Source: CAVQNQ01 sp963714205 (lineage in GTDB: Bacteria; Acidobacteriota; Terriglobia; Bryobacterales; Bryobacteraceae). Taken from it: 64,000 bases of DNA. Of this stretch, positions 16,426-25,362 are shown piece after piece. Numbering within the stretch: the first letter of the stretch is position 1; every line of letters begins with the position of its first letter. The stretch covers positions 1 to 64,000 of the forward strand of contig CAVQNQ010000005.1 in assembly GCA_963714205.1 (NCBI GenBank), in the 5' to 3' direction. A model generated the notes under the pieces. It saw only the letters and a list, made by a program, of their open reading frames with translations, was not told where the DNA came from and did not search any database. The translations under genes and the position numbers were made by a program.

Positions 16426-17298
16426 TCAGATGCTGATCACTGGGCACGCGGACTCGCGGATCAAAGTATAGGAATGCGTCCACGACCGTCTCATCATGCG
16501 TCCGCTTGAGGCTCGGCCGATGATTAGAAGGTCCGCCCGGCCATCCTTCACGACGGAACGGACGACATTCGGAACACTCCCGCCTTTCACCCGAATTTCG
16601 GCTCCCGGCATTGGCGAGCCGCGCAACACGTTGGAGATCCTGGCTTGCGCATCGTCGAAAGCCCTTCGAACCTCGGTGCCTGGAAAGTGTGTTTCGAGAC
16701 GGAATTCCGAGGGTGAAATCGCATGAGCGACAATGAGGCGTGCGTGGAGGCCCGAAGCCAGGTCCGCGGCCCACTTCATAATCCGGCCGCCGCCGGGAGC
16801 CCGATCAATAGCACAGACGATTACCTTCGGTACGGGGGAAAATACCGCGTGTTGGTCCGTTACAGGTGAACTTGTCCAAACAGGACAATGGACATCCTGA
16901 AGGACCTTGGCCGTCACTGATCCCAGAGGGAGCGGCCGAAATGCAGCGCAACCTTGTGTTGGCATCATGACCAGTCCGACTCGCTCTGAAGCGCAATATG
17001 TCGCAATGATCTCGGCCGGGTCCCCTTCTGAGACAACGCGCTTAAGGGAGATACCCCGGAATTCGCCAGCAAGATACGAATTCAGGCATCTCCAGGTCTC
17101 TTTGTCTTGATGATCCAGCACTTCGTCCAGCATCGCGGCACTGCCGAAAGCAGCAAATGCCGGATTGAGGGGGGGCAATACATGGAGCAACGTGATTCTA
17201 GAGCTAAAGTGGCGGGCAATGCCAGCGGCATAATGCGCCACATCAATACAAGGTGGCGTAATGTCGATCGGCAAAAGGATCTCGCGCAGCGGGCGCAT
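16426..17298 (-). CDS. Tandem universal stress protein (UspA family)
   Basis: A 290-residue protein from the ATG at 17298 with AGGGAAGAG upstream. It has two Usp domains, about 1-140 and 150-290. Domain 1 opens REILLPIDITPP and ends LPLGSVTAKVLQDVHCPV. Domain 2 opens KVIVCAIDRAPG and ends IRESACPVISI. The canonical G-2x-G-9x-G(S/T) ATP loop is only partly kept (MPTQGCAAF), so nucleotide binding is uncertain. Usp proteins support survival under starvation, hypoxia and oxidative stress. It is divergent from a second Usp gene, with about 160 bp between the starts. Confidence 0.88.
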   Translation of the reverse strand: MRPLREILLPIDITPPCIDVAHYAAGIARHFSSRITLLHVLPPLNPAFAAFGSAAMLDEVLDHQDKETWRCLNSYLAGEFRGISLKRVVSEGDPAEIIATYCASERVGLVMMPTQGCAAFRPLPLGSVTAKVLQDVHCPVWTSSPVTDQHAVFSPVPKVIVCAIDRAPGGGRIMKWAADLASGLHARLIVAHAISPSEFRLETHFPGTEVRRAFDDAQARISNVLRGSPMPGAEIRVKGGSVPNVVRSVVKDGRADLLIIGRASSGRMMRRSWTHSYTLIRESACPVISI

Positions 17299-17459
17299 CT
17301 TCTCTTCCCTGATTCTAAGCAACCTGAGAACCATCCGCGTCTCACGGCATTCTGCGGCCTGGGAATCCTGTCAATCGGCCAAACGATTGCACTTAGCAAC
17401 TCCGAGACAACCGGCACAACAGCGTCCTGCAAACCGGGACTCGAAAGGACAATGTCAAC

Positions 17460-18326
17460 ATGTTCACCATCGCGAAGATCCTGTTGCCGATCGATTTCTC
17501 GGCGCGCTCAACGGACGCCGCAGACTCCGCTGCGGCAATCGCCGAACGCTTCGGTTCGGAGATCGTTCTGCTCCACGTGCTGGCTCCAGGTTTCAATCTG
17601 CCGCTCCCGACTTCAGCCCAGATGCGAATGCTGCATGGCTTCGCAAGGGAAGAGGCTGAGGAGAAAATGAAGGAATTCCGATCGAATGAGTGGCGCCACC
17701 TGGTGGTGAAGCGCGTCCTGGAGGAAGGCGATGCGGCAACGAAAATTGTGGAGTATGCCAGTTCGGAACACGTCGACTTGATCATGATGCCCACTCATGG
17801 GTACGGTCCGTTCCGGCGCCTGCTCATCGGTTCGGTCACGGCAAAGGTCCTCCACGATGCAAGCTGTCCTGTCTGGACGGCAGTCCATACGCCGGACACG
17901 GCGTCTGGCGTACTGGCACAACCCCGCCGCATTGCCTGCGCCCTCGATCTTGGAGTGCAAAGCAGCAGCATTTTGGGCTGGGCGAGCCGGCTGTCCTGGG
18001 AGTTTGGAGCGACGCTCAGCCTGATTCACGTCATTGCCTCGCTCGATCCCCGTTTGCAAGATTACGGCTTGTCGCCGGAATGGAGAGGCTATGTCATCAA
18101 CGAGGCTAAAGCTGAACTCGCACGTCAGTTGGAGACCGCCGGGGTCCATGGCGACATTCACATTGAAATCGGTCCGATCGTCAGCGCGGTAGCCGCCGAG
18201 GCCAAGGAAGTGCGAGCCGATCTGCTCGTCATCGGGCGCAGCTGTCGTGACAGCATTTTCGGACGCCTGCCGACGAACGCCTACGCCATCATTCGTGAGT
18301 CGCCATGTCCCGTGCTCAGTGTCTGA
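17460..18326 (+). CDS. Tandem universal stress protein (UspA family)
   Basis: A 288-residue protein with two Usp domains. Domain 1: AKILLPIDFSARS, ending MPTHGYGPFRRLLIGSVTAK. Domain 2: RRIACALDLGVQSS, ending VIGRSCRD and IIRESPCPVLSV. The glycine loop of domain 1 is close to the ATP-binding consensus but has Pro in place of the first Gly. The domain-1 ending is nearly the same as in the Usp gene at 43995-44789, which points to recent paralogy. It shares a divergent promoter region with the Usp gene to its left and is followed by a 58-bp repeated element and a sigma-54 activator. Confidence 0.9.
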   Translation: MFTIAKILLPIDFSARSTDAADSAAAIAERFGSEIVLLHVLAPGFNLPLPTSAQMRMLHGFAREEAEEKMKEFRSNEWRHLVVKRVLEEGDAATKIVEYASSEHVDLIMMPTHGYGPFRRLLIGSVTAKVLHDASCPVWTAVHTPDTASGVLAQPRRIACALDLGVQSSSILGWASRLSWEFGATLSLIHVIASLDPRLQDYGLSPEWRGYVINEAKAELARQLETAGVHGDIHIEIGPIVSAVAAEAKEVRADLLVIGRSCRDSIFGRLPTNAYAIIRESPCPVLSV

Positions 18327-18436
18327 ATGTCAGAGTATCGCTCATAGATTCAGTAGGTTCCACAGACGATGCAGCTTGATCTTCGGGCTGCTTGACCTCA
18401 CCTGGAGAACACCGACAATACCCGATACAAGCTCTT

Positions 18437-18494
18437 CTTCCACCAAAACCTGACTGCAATCTCACGACTGCAATCTTCAAGTCCGGTAACCTCA
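18437..18494 (+). repeat. 58-bp dispersed element, copy 1
   Basis: It aligns without gaps to 57214-57271, with 48 of 58 positions identical. The core TTCCACCAAAACCTGA and the segment CTCACGACTG are exact. It lies 96 bp upstream of the sigma-54 activator start. The second copy lies 21 bp upstream of the HdeD gene. It contains a short internal repeat ACTGCAATC. Conservation outside coding sequence on the same side of two stress genes suggests a regulatory or small mobile element. Confidence 0.65.
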
Positions 18495-18590
18495 TACTTT
18501 AAGAGGTCCGCAGCCGTTTTGAGACGTGAGCAAACCGTAGAATGGCTTGTTCACAGCGATGGGACGAGAGTCTAGCGAGGAGGTATCCAG

Positions 18591-19706
18591 ATGAGTTGCA
18601 ATAACATCGTCTTTTTGGATGGACGGGAGGCGAACTCCTTTTCCCGATCATCGCGTGGCTTTGCGGTACTGCCGCCAAAGGCCACATTCGGGGAGTACGG
18701 CTCAGCTATGCCGGTCGAGCCGCTGGTTGCGCCGGATCACTCCGCCGGCACAGAACGAGACGGTTTTGAAAGCATCGTGGGACGCAGCGCGGCTCTGCGC
18801 AAGGTGTTGGATCAAGTTCAGACCGTGGCCCCGACGGACTCCACGGTTCTCATCGAAGGAGAGACCGGGACGGGCAAGGAGCTGATCGCACGCGCCGTTC
18901 ACACTCAGAGCTTACGACGGGCCGGCGCTTTCGTGAAAATGAACTGCGCGGCCATCCCGCGGGAACTGCTCGAAAGCGAGGTCTTCGGACACGAAAAAGG
19001 AGCTTTCACGGGGGCGGTGACGCGAAAGATCGGCCGCTTCGAGGCGGCGGATCGGGGCACGCTGTTCATGGATGAGATCGGCGATATGCCGCTCGAGCTG
19101 CAGGCGAAGCTGCTGCGTGTCTTGCAGGAGCAGGAGTTCGAAAGGCTTGGCGGCACAATCACGCAATCGGTCAATGTGCGAGTGGTGGCCGCCACGAATC
19201 AAGACCTGGACCGCCTGGTTTCCGAAAAACTGTTCCGGAGCGATCTCTACTACCGGCTCAACGTGTTTCCAATCTTCATTCCCCCGCTGCGCGACAGGCG
19301 CGAGGACATTCCCTTGTTGGTGGCACATTTCGTGAACACCTATGCGCAGCGGATGAATAAGCATATCGAGAAGATTCCCTCGGCGGCCATGGAGGCGCTG
19401 CTGGACCATGACTGGCCAGGGAACATCCGGGAATTGCAGAACTTCGTGGAACGCTCGGTGATTCTGACCACTGGCCGCGTCCTCAATCCGCCGATACCGG
19501 AACTATTTAGAAGAGGGAGCGCTGCCAGACCGACAACACTGAAGGAATGCGAGCGCGAACATATTCTGAAGGCTGTTCAGGCGGCCAATTGGGTGATCGC
19601 CGGACCGCATGGCGCGGCCGCGCGGCTCGGAGTTGCGCGGTCGACACTCATGTACCGGATGCGGAAGCTCGCCATAACGAGCGAGCGGCCTCTGTCAGCT
19701 TCATAA
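18591..19706 (+). CDS. Sigma-54-dependent transcriptional activator (AAA+, Fis HTH, no receiver)
   Basis: A 371-residue bacterial enhancer-binding protein, behind a strong AGGAGGT six bases before ATG. Residues 1-60 are a short N-terminal region without a receiver, GAF or PAS domain. The AAA+ domain (about 60-295) has Walker A GETGTGKE (90-97), the sigma-54-contacting GAFTGA (137-142), Walker B LFMDEIGD (158-165) and an arginine-finger region (FRSDLYYRLNVF). A Fis-type helix-turn-helix occupies about 325-360. With no sensor domain, it may be controlled by expression or a partner. A weak -24/-12-like sequence, TGGCTTG-N4-CAGC (18543-18557), precedes it. Confidence 0.92.
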   Translation: MSCNNIVFLDGREANSFSRSSRGFAVLPPKATFGEYGSAMPVEPLVAPDHSAGTERDGFESIVGRSAALRKVLDQVQTVAPTDSTVLIEGETGTGKELIARAVHTQSLRRAGAFVKMNCAAIPRELLESEVFGHEKGAFTGAVTRKIGRFEAADRGTLFMDEIGDMPLELQAKLLRVLQEQEFERLGGTITQSVNVRVVAATNQDLDRLVSEKLFRSDLYYRLNVFPIFIPPLRDRREDIPLLVAHFVNTYAQRMNKHIEKIPSAAMEALLDHDWPGNIRELQNFVERSVILTTGRVLNPPIPELFRRGSAARPTTLKECEREHILKAVQAANWVIAGPHGAAARLGVARSTLMYRMRKLAITSERPLSAS

Positions 19707-19722
19707 GATTCGAGGCAATTAT

Positions 19723-20844
19723 ATGGGGGATCCGACAGCCCGGGAAGATGCCCTGGCGGATGTGGTTATGTTGGCCGATGTGAAGGCATTGGCCGGGGCC
19801 GTGGGCCCCTGCATCACTTTGGTAATGCCCATCCTGAATTCGCCGGAGTTGGCGGAGCGCCTGAAGAGCGCGCTTCGCTCCATACAAAAACAACTGGTGG
19901 AAGCCCATACGGACGCCAAGGTGGCCAGCGGGCTGCTCGCGCCGGTCGAGCGACTGGCGACCGGCCTGGACACGACCCATATGTGGGCCCATTCGCTGAT
20001 CGCATTCCGATCGCCCGGCGCCTTCCGGCATTACTGGATGCGCGGCCGGCTGAAGGACTTGGCCGTGGTGAGCGAACGATTTGAGGTCCGCCCGCTGCTC
20101 GCGGCGTTGGCTCGGGAACAGCGCTTTCACCTGCTGGCGATCGGCCGGCACCACGTGCGCCTCTTCCGCTCGACTCCACACCACTCGGAAGAAGTGCGGC
20201 TCGAAGGAGTGGCGCCGCAGAATATGCAGGAGTTTTTGCACACTCACGAGCCCGATCACCTGCTGGAAGACCGGATGTCCGCCGGTCCCTCTATCGGATC
20301 GATGCAAGGGGTGCTATTCGGCACCGGCTCGGAGAAACAGAAAGAGCAGGACCGCTTCAGGCACTTCTTGAAAGAGGTGGAAAGAGGTGTCACCAAACTC
20401 TTGCGGCAGGATGCCGAGCCGCTGATCCTGGCGGGCGTTGAGTATGACGTGGCGATCTACCGGCAACTGAACACGTATCCGAATCTGCTGGAGCAGGCGA
20501 TTCACGGCTCGCCGGAGCGCCTGACGGCGCGGGATCTCGATGAGCGCGCCTGGGAGATTGTGAGCCAATGGCCGTCCGAAGCGTTGCAGAAGGCCCTGGC
20601 GGATTTTCGGAAGCAGAGCGGTGCGGCCCTCGTGTTGGGGGACACCGGCGCGATCGTGAAGGCCGCTGCCGAAGGCCGCGTGGCCGGCCTCTTCTTATCG
20701 GAAAGCGCAGGCATGGCCGGCCAGCCCGATGACCCCTTGAACATGGCCGCTCTCGAAACGGTGCTTCACGGCGGTTGGGCGTTCGCACTGAATCCCGCTG
20801 AAATGCCGTCAAAGGATTGCGCCGCCGCGCTTCTGCGGTTCTGA
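19723..20844 (+). CDS. baeRF-family protein (bacterial archaeo-eukaryotic release factor-like)
   Basis: A 373-residue soluble protein starting 16 nt after the sigma-54 activator, so the two are probably cotranscribed. The central part, LAREQRFHLLAIGRHHVRLFRSTP, matches the start of the second eRF1-like domain of the baeRF families (family 3-like). The C-terminal part (SGAALVLGDTGAIVKAAAEGRVAGLFLSESA) resembles the third, eL8-like domain. These proteins are related to release factors and to Vms1-type peptidyl-tRNA hydrolases, so a ribosome-rescue or stress role is suggested but unproven. No GGQ motif is seen. Confidence 0.75.
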   Translation: MGDPTAREDALADVVMLADVKALAGAVGPCITLVMPILNSPELAERLKSALRSIQKQLVEAHTDAKVASGLLAPVERLATGLDTTHMWAHSLIAFRSPGAFRHYWMRGRLKDLAVVSERFEVRPLLAALAREQRFHLLAIGRHHVRLFRSTPHHSEEVRLEGVAPQNMQEFLHTHEPDHLLEDRMSAGPSIGSMQGVLFGTGSEKQKEQDRFRHFLKEVERGVTKLLRQDAEPLILAGVEYDVAIYRQLNTYPNLLEQAIHGSPERLTARDLDERAWEIVSQWPSEALQKALADFRKQSGAALVLGDTGAIVKAAAEGRVAGLFLSESAGMAGQPDDPLNMAALETVLHGGWAFALNPAEMPSKDCAAALLRF

Positions 20845-20869
20845 ATCCGCGAGCCTCTCCAATTCCCCG

Positions 20870-21165
20870 ATCTCTCGCGAAAACGATGAAGCCGGGCACG
20901 TGGACCGCGCTTGTAGCCACTACTTCCCCGGCCCTCGATATAGAACAGGTAGGGATCGCTATCCTTCACTCCGGGGATGAACCCGATCCAATGCCCCCCG
21001 CCGATCGAGTGGAGCTTGGCAGGGGGCATTCTGCTTCCAGCCGTTACAATCACCGGACACACAAACCGCTTTGGCGCGCGGAGCCCACACGCGGAAAGCA
21101 GCTCCGCCAGGTACAAGAGTCGCGCCCACCGGAAGGTCGATCGATGCCGGTTGAGCAGCGGCCAT
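20870..21165 (-). pseudogene. N-terminal fragment of a glycogen-branching enzyme-like protein (frameshifted)
   Basis: From 21165 leftwards one frame reads LPVGATLVPGGAAFRVWAPRA and KAVCVSGDCNGW, the CBM48/E-set opening of alpha-glucan branching enzymes. After about 100 bp the match moves to another frame: GGGHWIGFIPGVKDSDPYLF and YIEGRGSSGYKRGPRARL, the next part of the same domain. No glycosidase catalytic barrel follows. The relic ends between the baeRF gene and a Usp gene. A related glycogen enzyme, glucan phosphorylase, is intact at 42138-43922. Confidence 0.7.
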
Positions 21166-21179
21166 ACCTCCTGTCGCCT

Positions 21180-22103
21180 CTACGGAACCGTCAGCACTGG
21201 GTCGGGGCCGAGTTGGATCACCCGATAAGTGGTGGAACCAAATACCTCAAGATCTAGCGAGTTGCATCCCCGCACTCCGGCAACGATCAGGTCCGCCGGC
21301 AACTCCGAAGCGAAGTTCAGGATTTCCTGATATGGTTTACCGAGGCGTACCTCCAGGTGAACCTTCGAAGAGCCGGAAGCGGCAGGGGGGCACACTTCCT
21401 CAAGCTTCGCCATGGCTGCGTCCGTTTCCTGTGCAACGTCCGCAGAGTTGGAGACCTTATCTAGAACGTGAAGGACACTGACCTCGGCGCCGTAGGCGTC
21501 AGCCGCCGATAGCGCATATTCCAGAGATCGCTTTGAATGCGCCGAGAAATCGACACAGCAGAGAATTCGCCGGATTGGCACGGGATCGTCCGTCGCGCCC
21601 GGCGTCCCGGAATCCGGCGCCGTATGGCGGACAGTCAGCACGGGACATGAAGAATGGCGCAAGACGCGCTCGGCAACCGATCCTAACATCAAGTGATCAA
21701 AGCCGCGCCGGCCGTGAGTTCCCAGCACAATCAAACTAATTGCGCGCTCCTGAGCCAAGAAGAGAATTTCATCCGCCGCAACACCTTCCTGTACGGTGCA
21801 TTCGGGCTGAATTCCCCTGGATTTAGCCATGAACTCTTTCAATTCGCTCTGCGCATTGACCATGAGCGCCGAGCGGAACTGCTCGAAGAGCTCTAGGGAA
21901 ACGGTATAGTAGCCCGATGGATGCTGCCACAGTTCAACGACGTGCTGCACAATGAGCGCGGCCCCGTAGTGTTCCGCGATTGATTGCGCGTAGCGATAAG
22001 CCTTTACCGAGGCTTCAGAGAAATCGACCGGACACAAGATACGCTCGATTCGCTTGCCGGCCGGAGCACCACCCGTTCTTTCAGCGTCTGTCACTGGATC
22101 CAT
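21180..22103 (-). CDS. Tandem universal stress protein with intact ATP loop
   Basis: A 307-residue protein with two Usp domains. Domain 1 (about 18-155) contains GTHG, nine residues, then GS (LGTHGRRGFDHLMLGS), the full G-2x-G-9x-G(S/T) ATP-binding signature, followed by SCPVLTVR. Domain 2 (about 175-305) opens RRILCCVDFSAHS but has a degenerate loop (VAGVRGCNSLDLEVFGS). Its start overlaps the end of the outer-membrane factor gene by 23 nt on the same strand. It is thus the last gene of the exporter operon running from 27539, an unusual place for a Usp. Confidence 0.92.
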   Translation of the reverse strand: MDPVTDAERTGGAPAGKRIERILCPVDFSEASVKAYRYAQSIAEHYGAALIVQHVVELWQHPSGYYTVSLELFEQFRSALMVNAQSELKEFMAKSRGIQPECTVQEGVAADEILFLAQERAISLIVLGTHGRRGFDHLMLGSVAERVLRHSSCPVLTVRHTAPDSGTPGATDDPVPIRRILCCVDFSAHSKRSLEYALSAADAYGAEVSVLHVLDKVSNSADVAQETDAAMAKLEEVCPPAASGSSKVHLEVRLGKPYQEILNFASELPADLIVAGVRGCNSLDLEVFGSTTYRVIQLGPDPVLTVP

Positions 22104-23583
22104 TTGGAATCCTCCTTCCGAGTTCCTTCGACGAGGGAATTTGCGAGGCGTCCCATCCGCCGCCCAACGCCTTGATCAATTGCACGCTTGCAACCATTTC
22201 CTGCATTCCAAAAGTCACCGCCGCTTGCTCGTCAGCCAGCAGCGCAGTCTGAGCAGCAAGCACATTCAGATAGGGATCGATGCCAGCCTTGTACCGGACA
22301 TAGGCTACTCTAAGGTTTCTCGAGGCTGATTGGACCGCGGAATCCTGTTCCTCGATGACTTGTCTAAGCGTCTTGAGAGCCGCCAGGTAGTCTTCGACCT
22401 GTTGGAAGGCTGTCAATACGGTCTGCCGGTAATTCGCGACGGCTTGATCATAGGATGCCTGGAATTGTTGGACCGTGGCCCTGCGCAGTCCCGCATCGAA
22501 AATCGTCTGCGCCAAACTCGGTCCCAGCGACCAGACCCGGCTCGGCCATTCAAGCCAATTCGCAATCGAAAGGCTCTGGAGTCCGACGGACGCGCTCAAC
22601 GTGATTGCGGGAAAGAAGGCAGTCCTGGCCATACCGATCTGGGCATTCGCCTGGGCCGTCGCGCGTTCGGCGGCGGCGATATCCGGGCGCCGCTCCAAAA
22701 GCTCGGAAGGAAGACCGACTGGAATCGGCGGAGGACTTGCCTCGAAGGCCTCCACGGGAAGTGCAAACGTCGATGCGGGTTGACCGGCCAAGAGGGCAAT
22801 CGAATGTTCATATTGAGCGCGGAGAACGCCAAGATTGGTGTCCTGCGCTTCGGCGGCTTTCAATTGGGACTCCGCCTGCGCGACCGCTTCATCGTCGCCG
22901 ATTCCCGCCTTGGACAAGTCGCGGTTAAGCTCAAGAGCCTCCTGATAGGCGCCCACCGTGGAATCCAGTAACACCTTCAGCGAATCCTGAGCGCGGATCT
23001 CGTAGTAAGCGACAGCGAGATCGGCTTGGGCGGAGAGGCGGACATTCTCCAGATCCGCCTCGGTTATCTGCGCAGCAAATGAGTTCGCTGCTACTGTGGC
23101 TCGAATACGCCCCCAGAGATCCGGCTCCCAAGATGCCTCGAAGGGTAAGGAGTAACTTGTATAAGTGATGCCGAGCGGCTTTCCGAATCCGGTGGACAGA
23201 CGTGAATTTGTAATGCCGGGGCCGCCTGCAACAGTCGGAAAATACTGTGTCCGCGCTTCCCGGATTATGGCTCGGGCGGCCAGGACATTGGCTGCCGCCG
23301 CAGCAATGTTCTGGTTCGAGATCTCGACTTTCTCCTCGAGCTCGTTCAACCGGGGATCGCCAAACCTTTCCCACCACTTGCCACGCGCAGCATCGTCACG
23401 CGGTTCGACGGGTTTCCAATCGGGGTCCGCGTCTGGTGCCTTGAGCTCCTTGTAGGCGGGTGGAACCGGCGCCGAAGGCCTCGTGTATTTTGGGCCGATG
23501 CTGCACGCCGCCAGCAGCGCACCGCCGATCACGAGTACGACGCTTGCCGGGCATGACGCGATCCTGTGGGAATCTCCGGACAT
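22081..23583 (-). CDS. Outer-membrane efflux lipoprotein (NodT/OprM family)
   Basis: A 500-residue protein with lipobox LLAAC (Cys 27) followed by SIGPKYTRP, the classic mature start of OprM/NodT-type channels. Two OEP repeats follow: WWERFGDPRLNEL at the start of the first, and ERRPDIAAAERATAQANAQIGMARTAF, the family signature, in the second half. Role: trimeric outer-membrane exit duct for an ABC or RND exporter. It begins 3 nt after the HlyD gene stop and overlaps the Usp gene downstream. With the adaptor and ABC genes it completes an exporter reaching the cell surface. Confidence 0.93.
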   Translation of the reverse strand: MSGDSHRIASCPASVVLVIGGALLAACSIGPKYTRPSAPVPPAYKELKAPDADPDWKPVEPRDDAARGKWWERFGDPRLNELEEKVEISNQNIAAAAANVLAARAIIREARTQYFPTVAGGPGITNSRLSTGFGKPLGITYTSYSLPFEASWEPDLWGRIRATVAANSFAAQITEADLENVRLSAQADLAVAYYEIRAQDSLKVLLDSTVGAYQEALELNRDLSKAGIGDDEAVAQAESQLKAAEAQDTNLGVLRAQYEHSIALLAGQPASTFALPVEAFEASPPPIPVGLPSELLERRPDIAAAERATAQANAQIGMARTAFFPAITLSASVGLQSLSIANWLEWPSRVWSLGPSLAQTIFDAGLRRATVQQFQASYDQAVANYRQTVLTAFQQVEDYLAALKTLRQVIEEQDSAVQSASRNLRVAYVRYKAGIDPYLNVLAAQTALLADEQAAVTFGMQEMVASVQLIKALGGGWDASQIPSSKELGRRIPNGSSDRR

Positions 23584-23586
23584 AGG

Positions 23587-24666
23587 TCATTCACCGATAT
23601 ACACATCGACCAGTTGACCCGGATACAGCCTCACCTCTTTGGGTGTCTCGAGCCGAAAGATGACAGGTAGTACCCTGACATCGACCTGTTCCAGTCTCTG
23701 ATCGGAAAGTTCTATTTTGGGAGATACGAATGGCTGCGTTCTGACATACTGGAGCGGTATCTTGACGTTGGATCCCCGTACCGACATCTGCGCCTTCATC
23801 TTAGCCGGATCCGGCAGCCGCGGCACCAGAATTTCGTCAACGTAACAGCGCACGTTCAGGTGCGCATGAGGACTTCCCAGAATGAGCACGGGGGCCATGC
23901 CCTGCGTGTAGGTGTCGTAGGCGCCTTGGGTCGAGATGAAGCTCCCGACTGTCGGGCTGATTGCCAATACGATTCCGTCTTTGGGCGCTCGAATGGTGTA
24001 CTTGGAAAGCAGCGCGCTCGCGGATAAATAGGATTTATATAAAGCGTTGTATTGTCTTTCCTGGTTATCGATGTCGTAAATCCACGCGCCCGCTTTAGTA
24101 AGGTCGCGTTGTTTCCCAGCCACTTCCAGATTCGCTCGCGACGTCGCGACCGCGTTCACGGCGCTGTCCAAGGCGTCTTTACTGATCGACTTAGGATTCA
24201 GTTCGTAGGCGGCTTGTTGCTTATCCAATTCATCCTGAGCAGTTTTCAAGGCCGCCTGCGCGGAGACGACTTGAGCCTCCGCGACGTCCAGGGTTTCTTT
24301 TCGGGGCTGTGCCCTCAGCTCCGCCAAGAGCGTTGAGGCGGCCTGCGCCTGTGATTCCAATTGTTCAGCGGTGGCTTTCTGTATTGAGTCATCGATCAAC
24401 AACAGAACCGTCCCCTTCTTGACCTCCTGGCCCTCTGCCACTAGGATCTGCTTTACCGTGCCCGGCACCTCCGGATAGACGTTGATGTTCTCTCCGCTCG
24501 CTTGATCGCTTTCCAGGATGCCATTGGCATAAATCCCATTCGGATACGGATTGGCTGCCGGACTGAAGGCCGGTGGCAATGGGGGCTGGGTGACACCCGA
24601 TAGATAGGCGAGTGCGCATCCGCCGAGAAGACCGGCCATGGAAAGGGCGAATAGTAGCTTTCTCAT
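23587..24666 (-). CDS. HlyD/DevB-type adaptor of an ABC exporter, predicted lipoprotein
   Basis: A 359-residue adaptor. The ATG at 24666 overlaps the ATPase stop codon (ATGA), which fixes the start and implies coupled translation. The N-terminus has LLGGC at about residue 17, a plausible lipobox. The lipoyl half (VYPEVPGTVKQILVAEGQEV), a long coiled-coil hairpin (about 85-200) and the return half (YTIRAPKDGIVLAI) follow, then a beta-barrel. Role: periplasmic link between the ABC transporter in the inner membrane and the OprM-type channel encoded next. Confidence 0.9.
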   Translation of the reverse strand: MRKLLFALSMAGLLGGCALAYLSGVTQPPLPPAFSPAANPYPNGIYANGILESDQASGENINVYPEVPGTVKQILVAEGQEVKKGTVLLLIDDSIQKATAEQLESQAQAASTLLAELRAQPRKETLDVAEAQVVSAQAALKTAQDELDKQQAAYELNPKSISKDALDSAVNAVATSRANLEVAGKQRDLTKAGAWIYDIDNQERQYNALYKSYLSASALLSKYTIRAPKDGIVLAISPTVGSFISTQGAYDTYTQGMAPVLILGSPHAHLNVRCYVDEILVPRLPDPAKMKAQMSVRGSNVKIPLQYVRTQPFVSPKIELSDQRLEQVDVRVLPVIFRLETPKEVRLYPGQLVDVYIGE

Positions 24667-25361
24667 GCAGCACCTCCCTTCATAGTTCCAGTCAGCACGC
24701 CGTCCGCCATCGTTAAGATCCGCGAGGCGAACTGGCTGATTCTGTCGTCGTGCGTGACAATCAAAATGCACCGCTTGTCATTGAGAACGTTTTGCTTCAC
24801 GAAGCCAACGATGGCCTGGCCGGTATCGCCGTCCAACGAGGCGGTAGGCTCATCCATGATCAGAATGTCCGGTTGCCCGGCAATTGCACGGGCGATAGCG
24901 ACGCGCTGTTGTTCTCCGCCGCTTAGCTTCACCGGCGGTAGCTCGGCGCGGCCTTTCAAACCGACGATGTCCAGATACTTGGTGGCCTCGACGATGGCCT
25001 CTTTCCAGTTTCTTCGCTTGAGGATCAGAGGGATCGCCACGTTTTCAGCCGTGCTCAAACGGGGGAACAGATGAAAATCCTGGAATACGAATCCGATCTT
25101 GTGCAGGCGGAAATCGGCAAGCTTGTCGCTGCCGAGATTCCAGATCTCGGATCCTTCCACGGAGACGCTGCCCGAGTCAGGCCGAAGGATACCTGAGAGC
25201 ACGCTCAATAGTGTCGTCTTGCCGCTCCCCGACGGCCCCACGATATACAGCATTTCGCCAAAATAGGCGTCTATGCTAACGCCTCGCAAGGCTTGCGTTC
25301 TGGCCGCGCCTTCTCCAAACCACTTGACCACGCCCGTCGCTCTGATCGCTGGATCCGGCAT
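24663..25361 (-). CDS. ABC transporter ATPase (DevA/MacB-like)
   Basis: A 232-residue ATPase with all motifs: Walker A GPSGSGKTTLL, Q-loop FVFQDFHLFP, signature LSGGEQQRVAIARA, Walker B ILIMDEPTASLD, and H-loop VTHD. The type matches LolD/MacB/DevA exporters that pair with FtsX-fold permeases. It starts 1 nt after the permease gene's stop and overlaps the adaptor gene's start. Substrate is unknown. DevBCA systems export glycolipids or related envelope material. Confidence 0.94.
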   Translation of the reverse strand: MPDPAIRATGVVKWFGEGAARTQALRGVSIDAYFGEMLYIVGPSGSGKTTLLSVLSGILRPDSGSVSVEGSEIWNLGSDKLADFRLHKIGFVFQDFHLFPRLSTAENVAIPLILKRRNWKEAIVEATKYLDIVGLKGRAELPPVKLSGGEQQRVAIARAIAGQPDILIMDEPTASLDGDTGQAIVGFVKQNVLNDKRCILIVTHDDRISQFASRILTMADGVLTGTMKGGAA

Positions 25362-25362
25362 A

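Noticed and set aside
18543..18557. Sigma-54-like promoter TGGCTTG-N4-CAGC
   Set aside because: Only the GG and GC positions fit and the -12 element is not TTGC. Kept as a weak hint, not annotated as a promoter.
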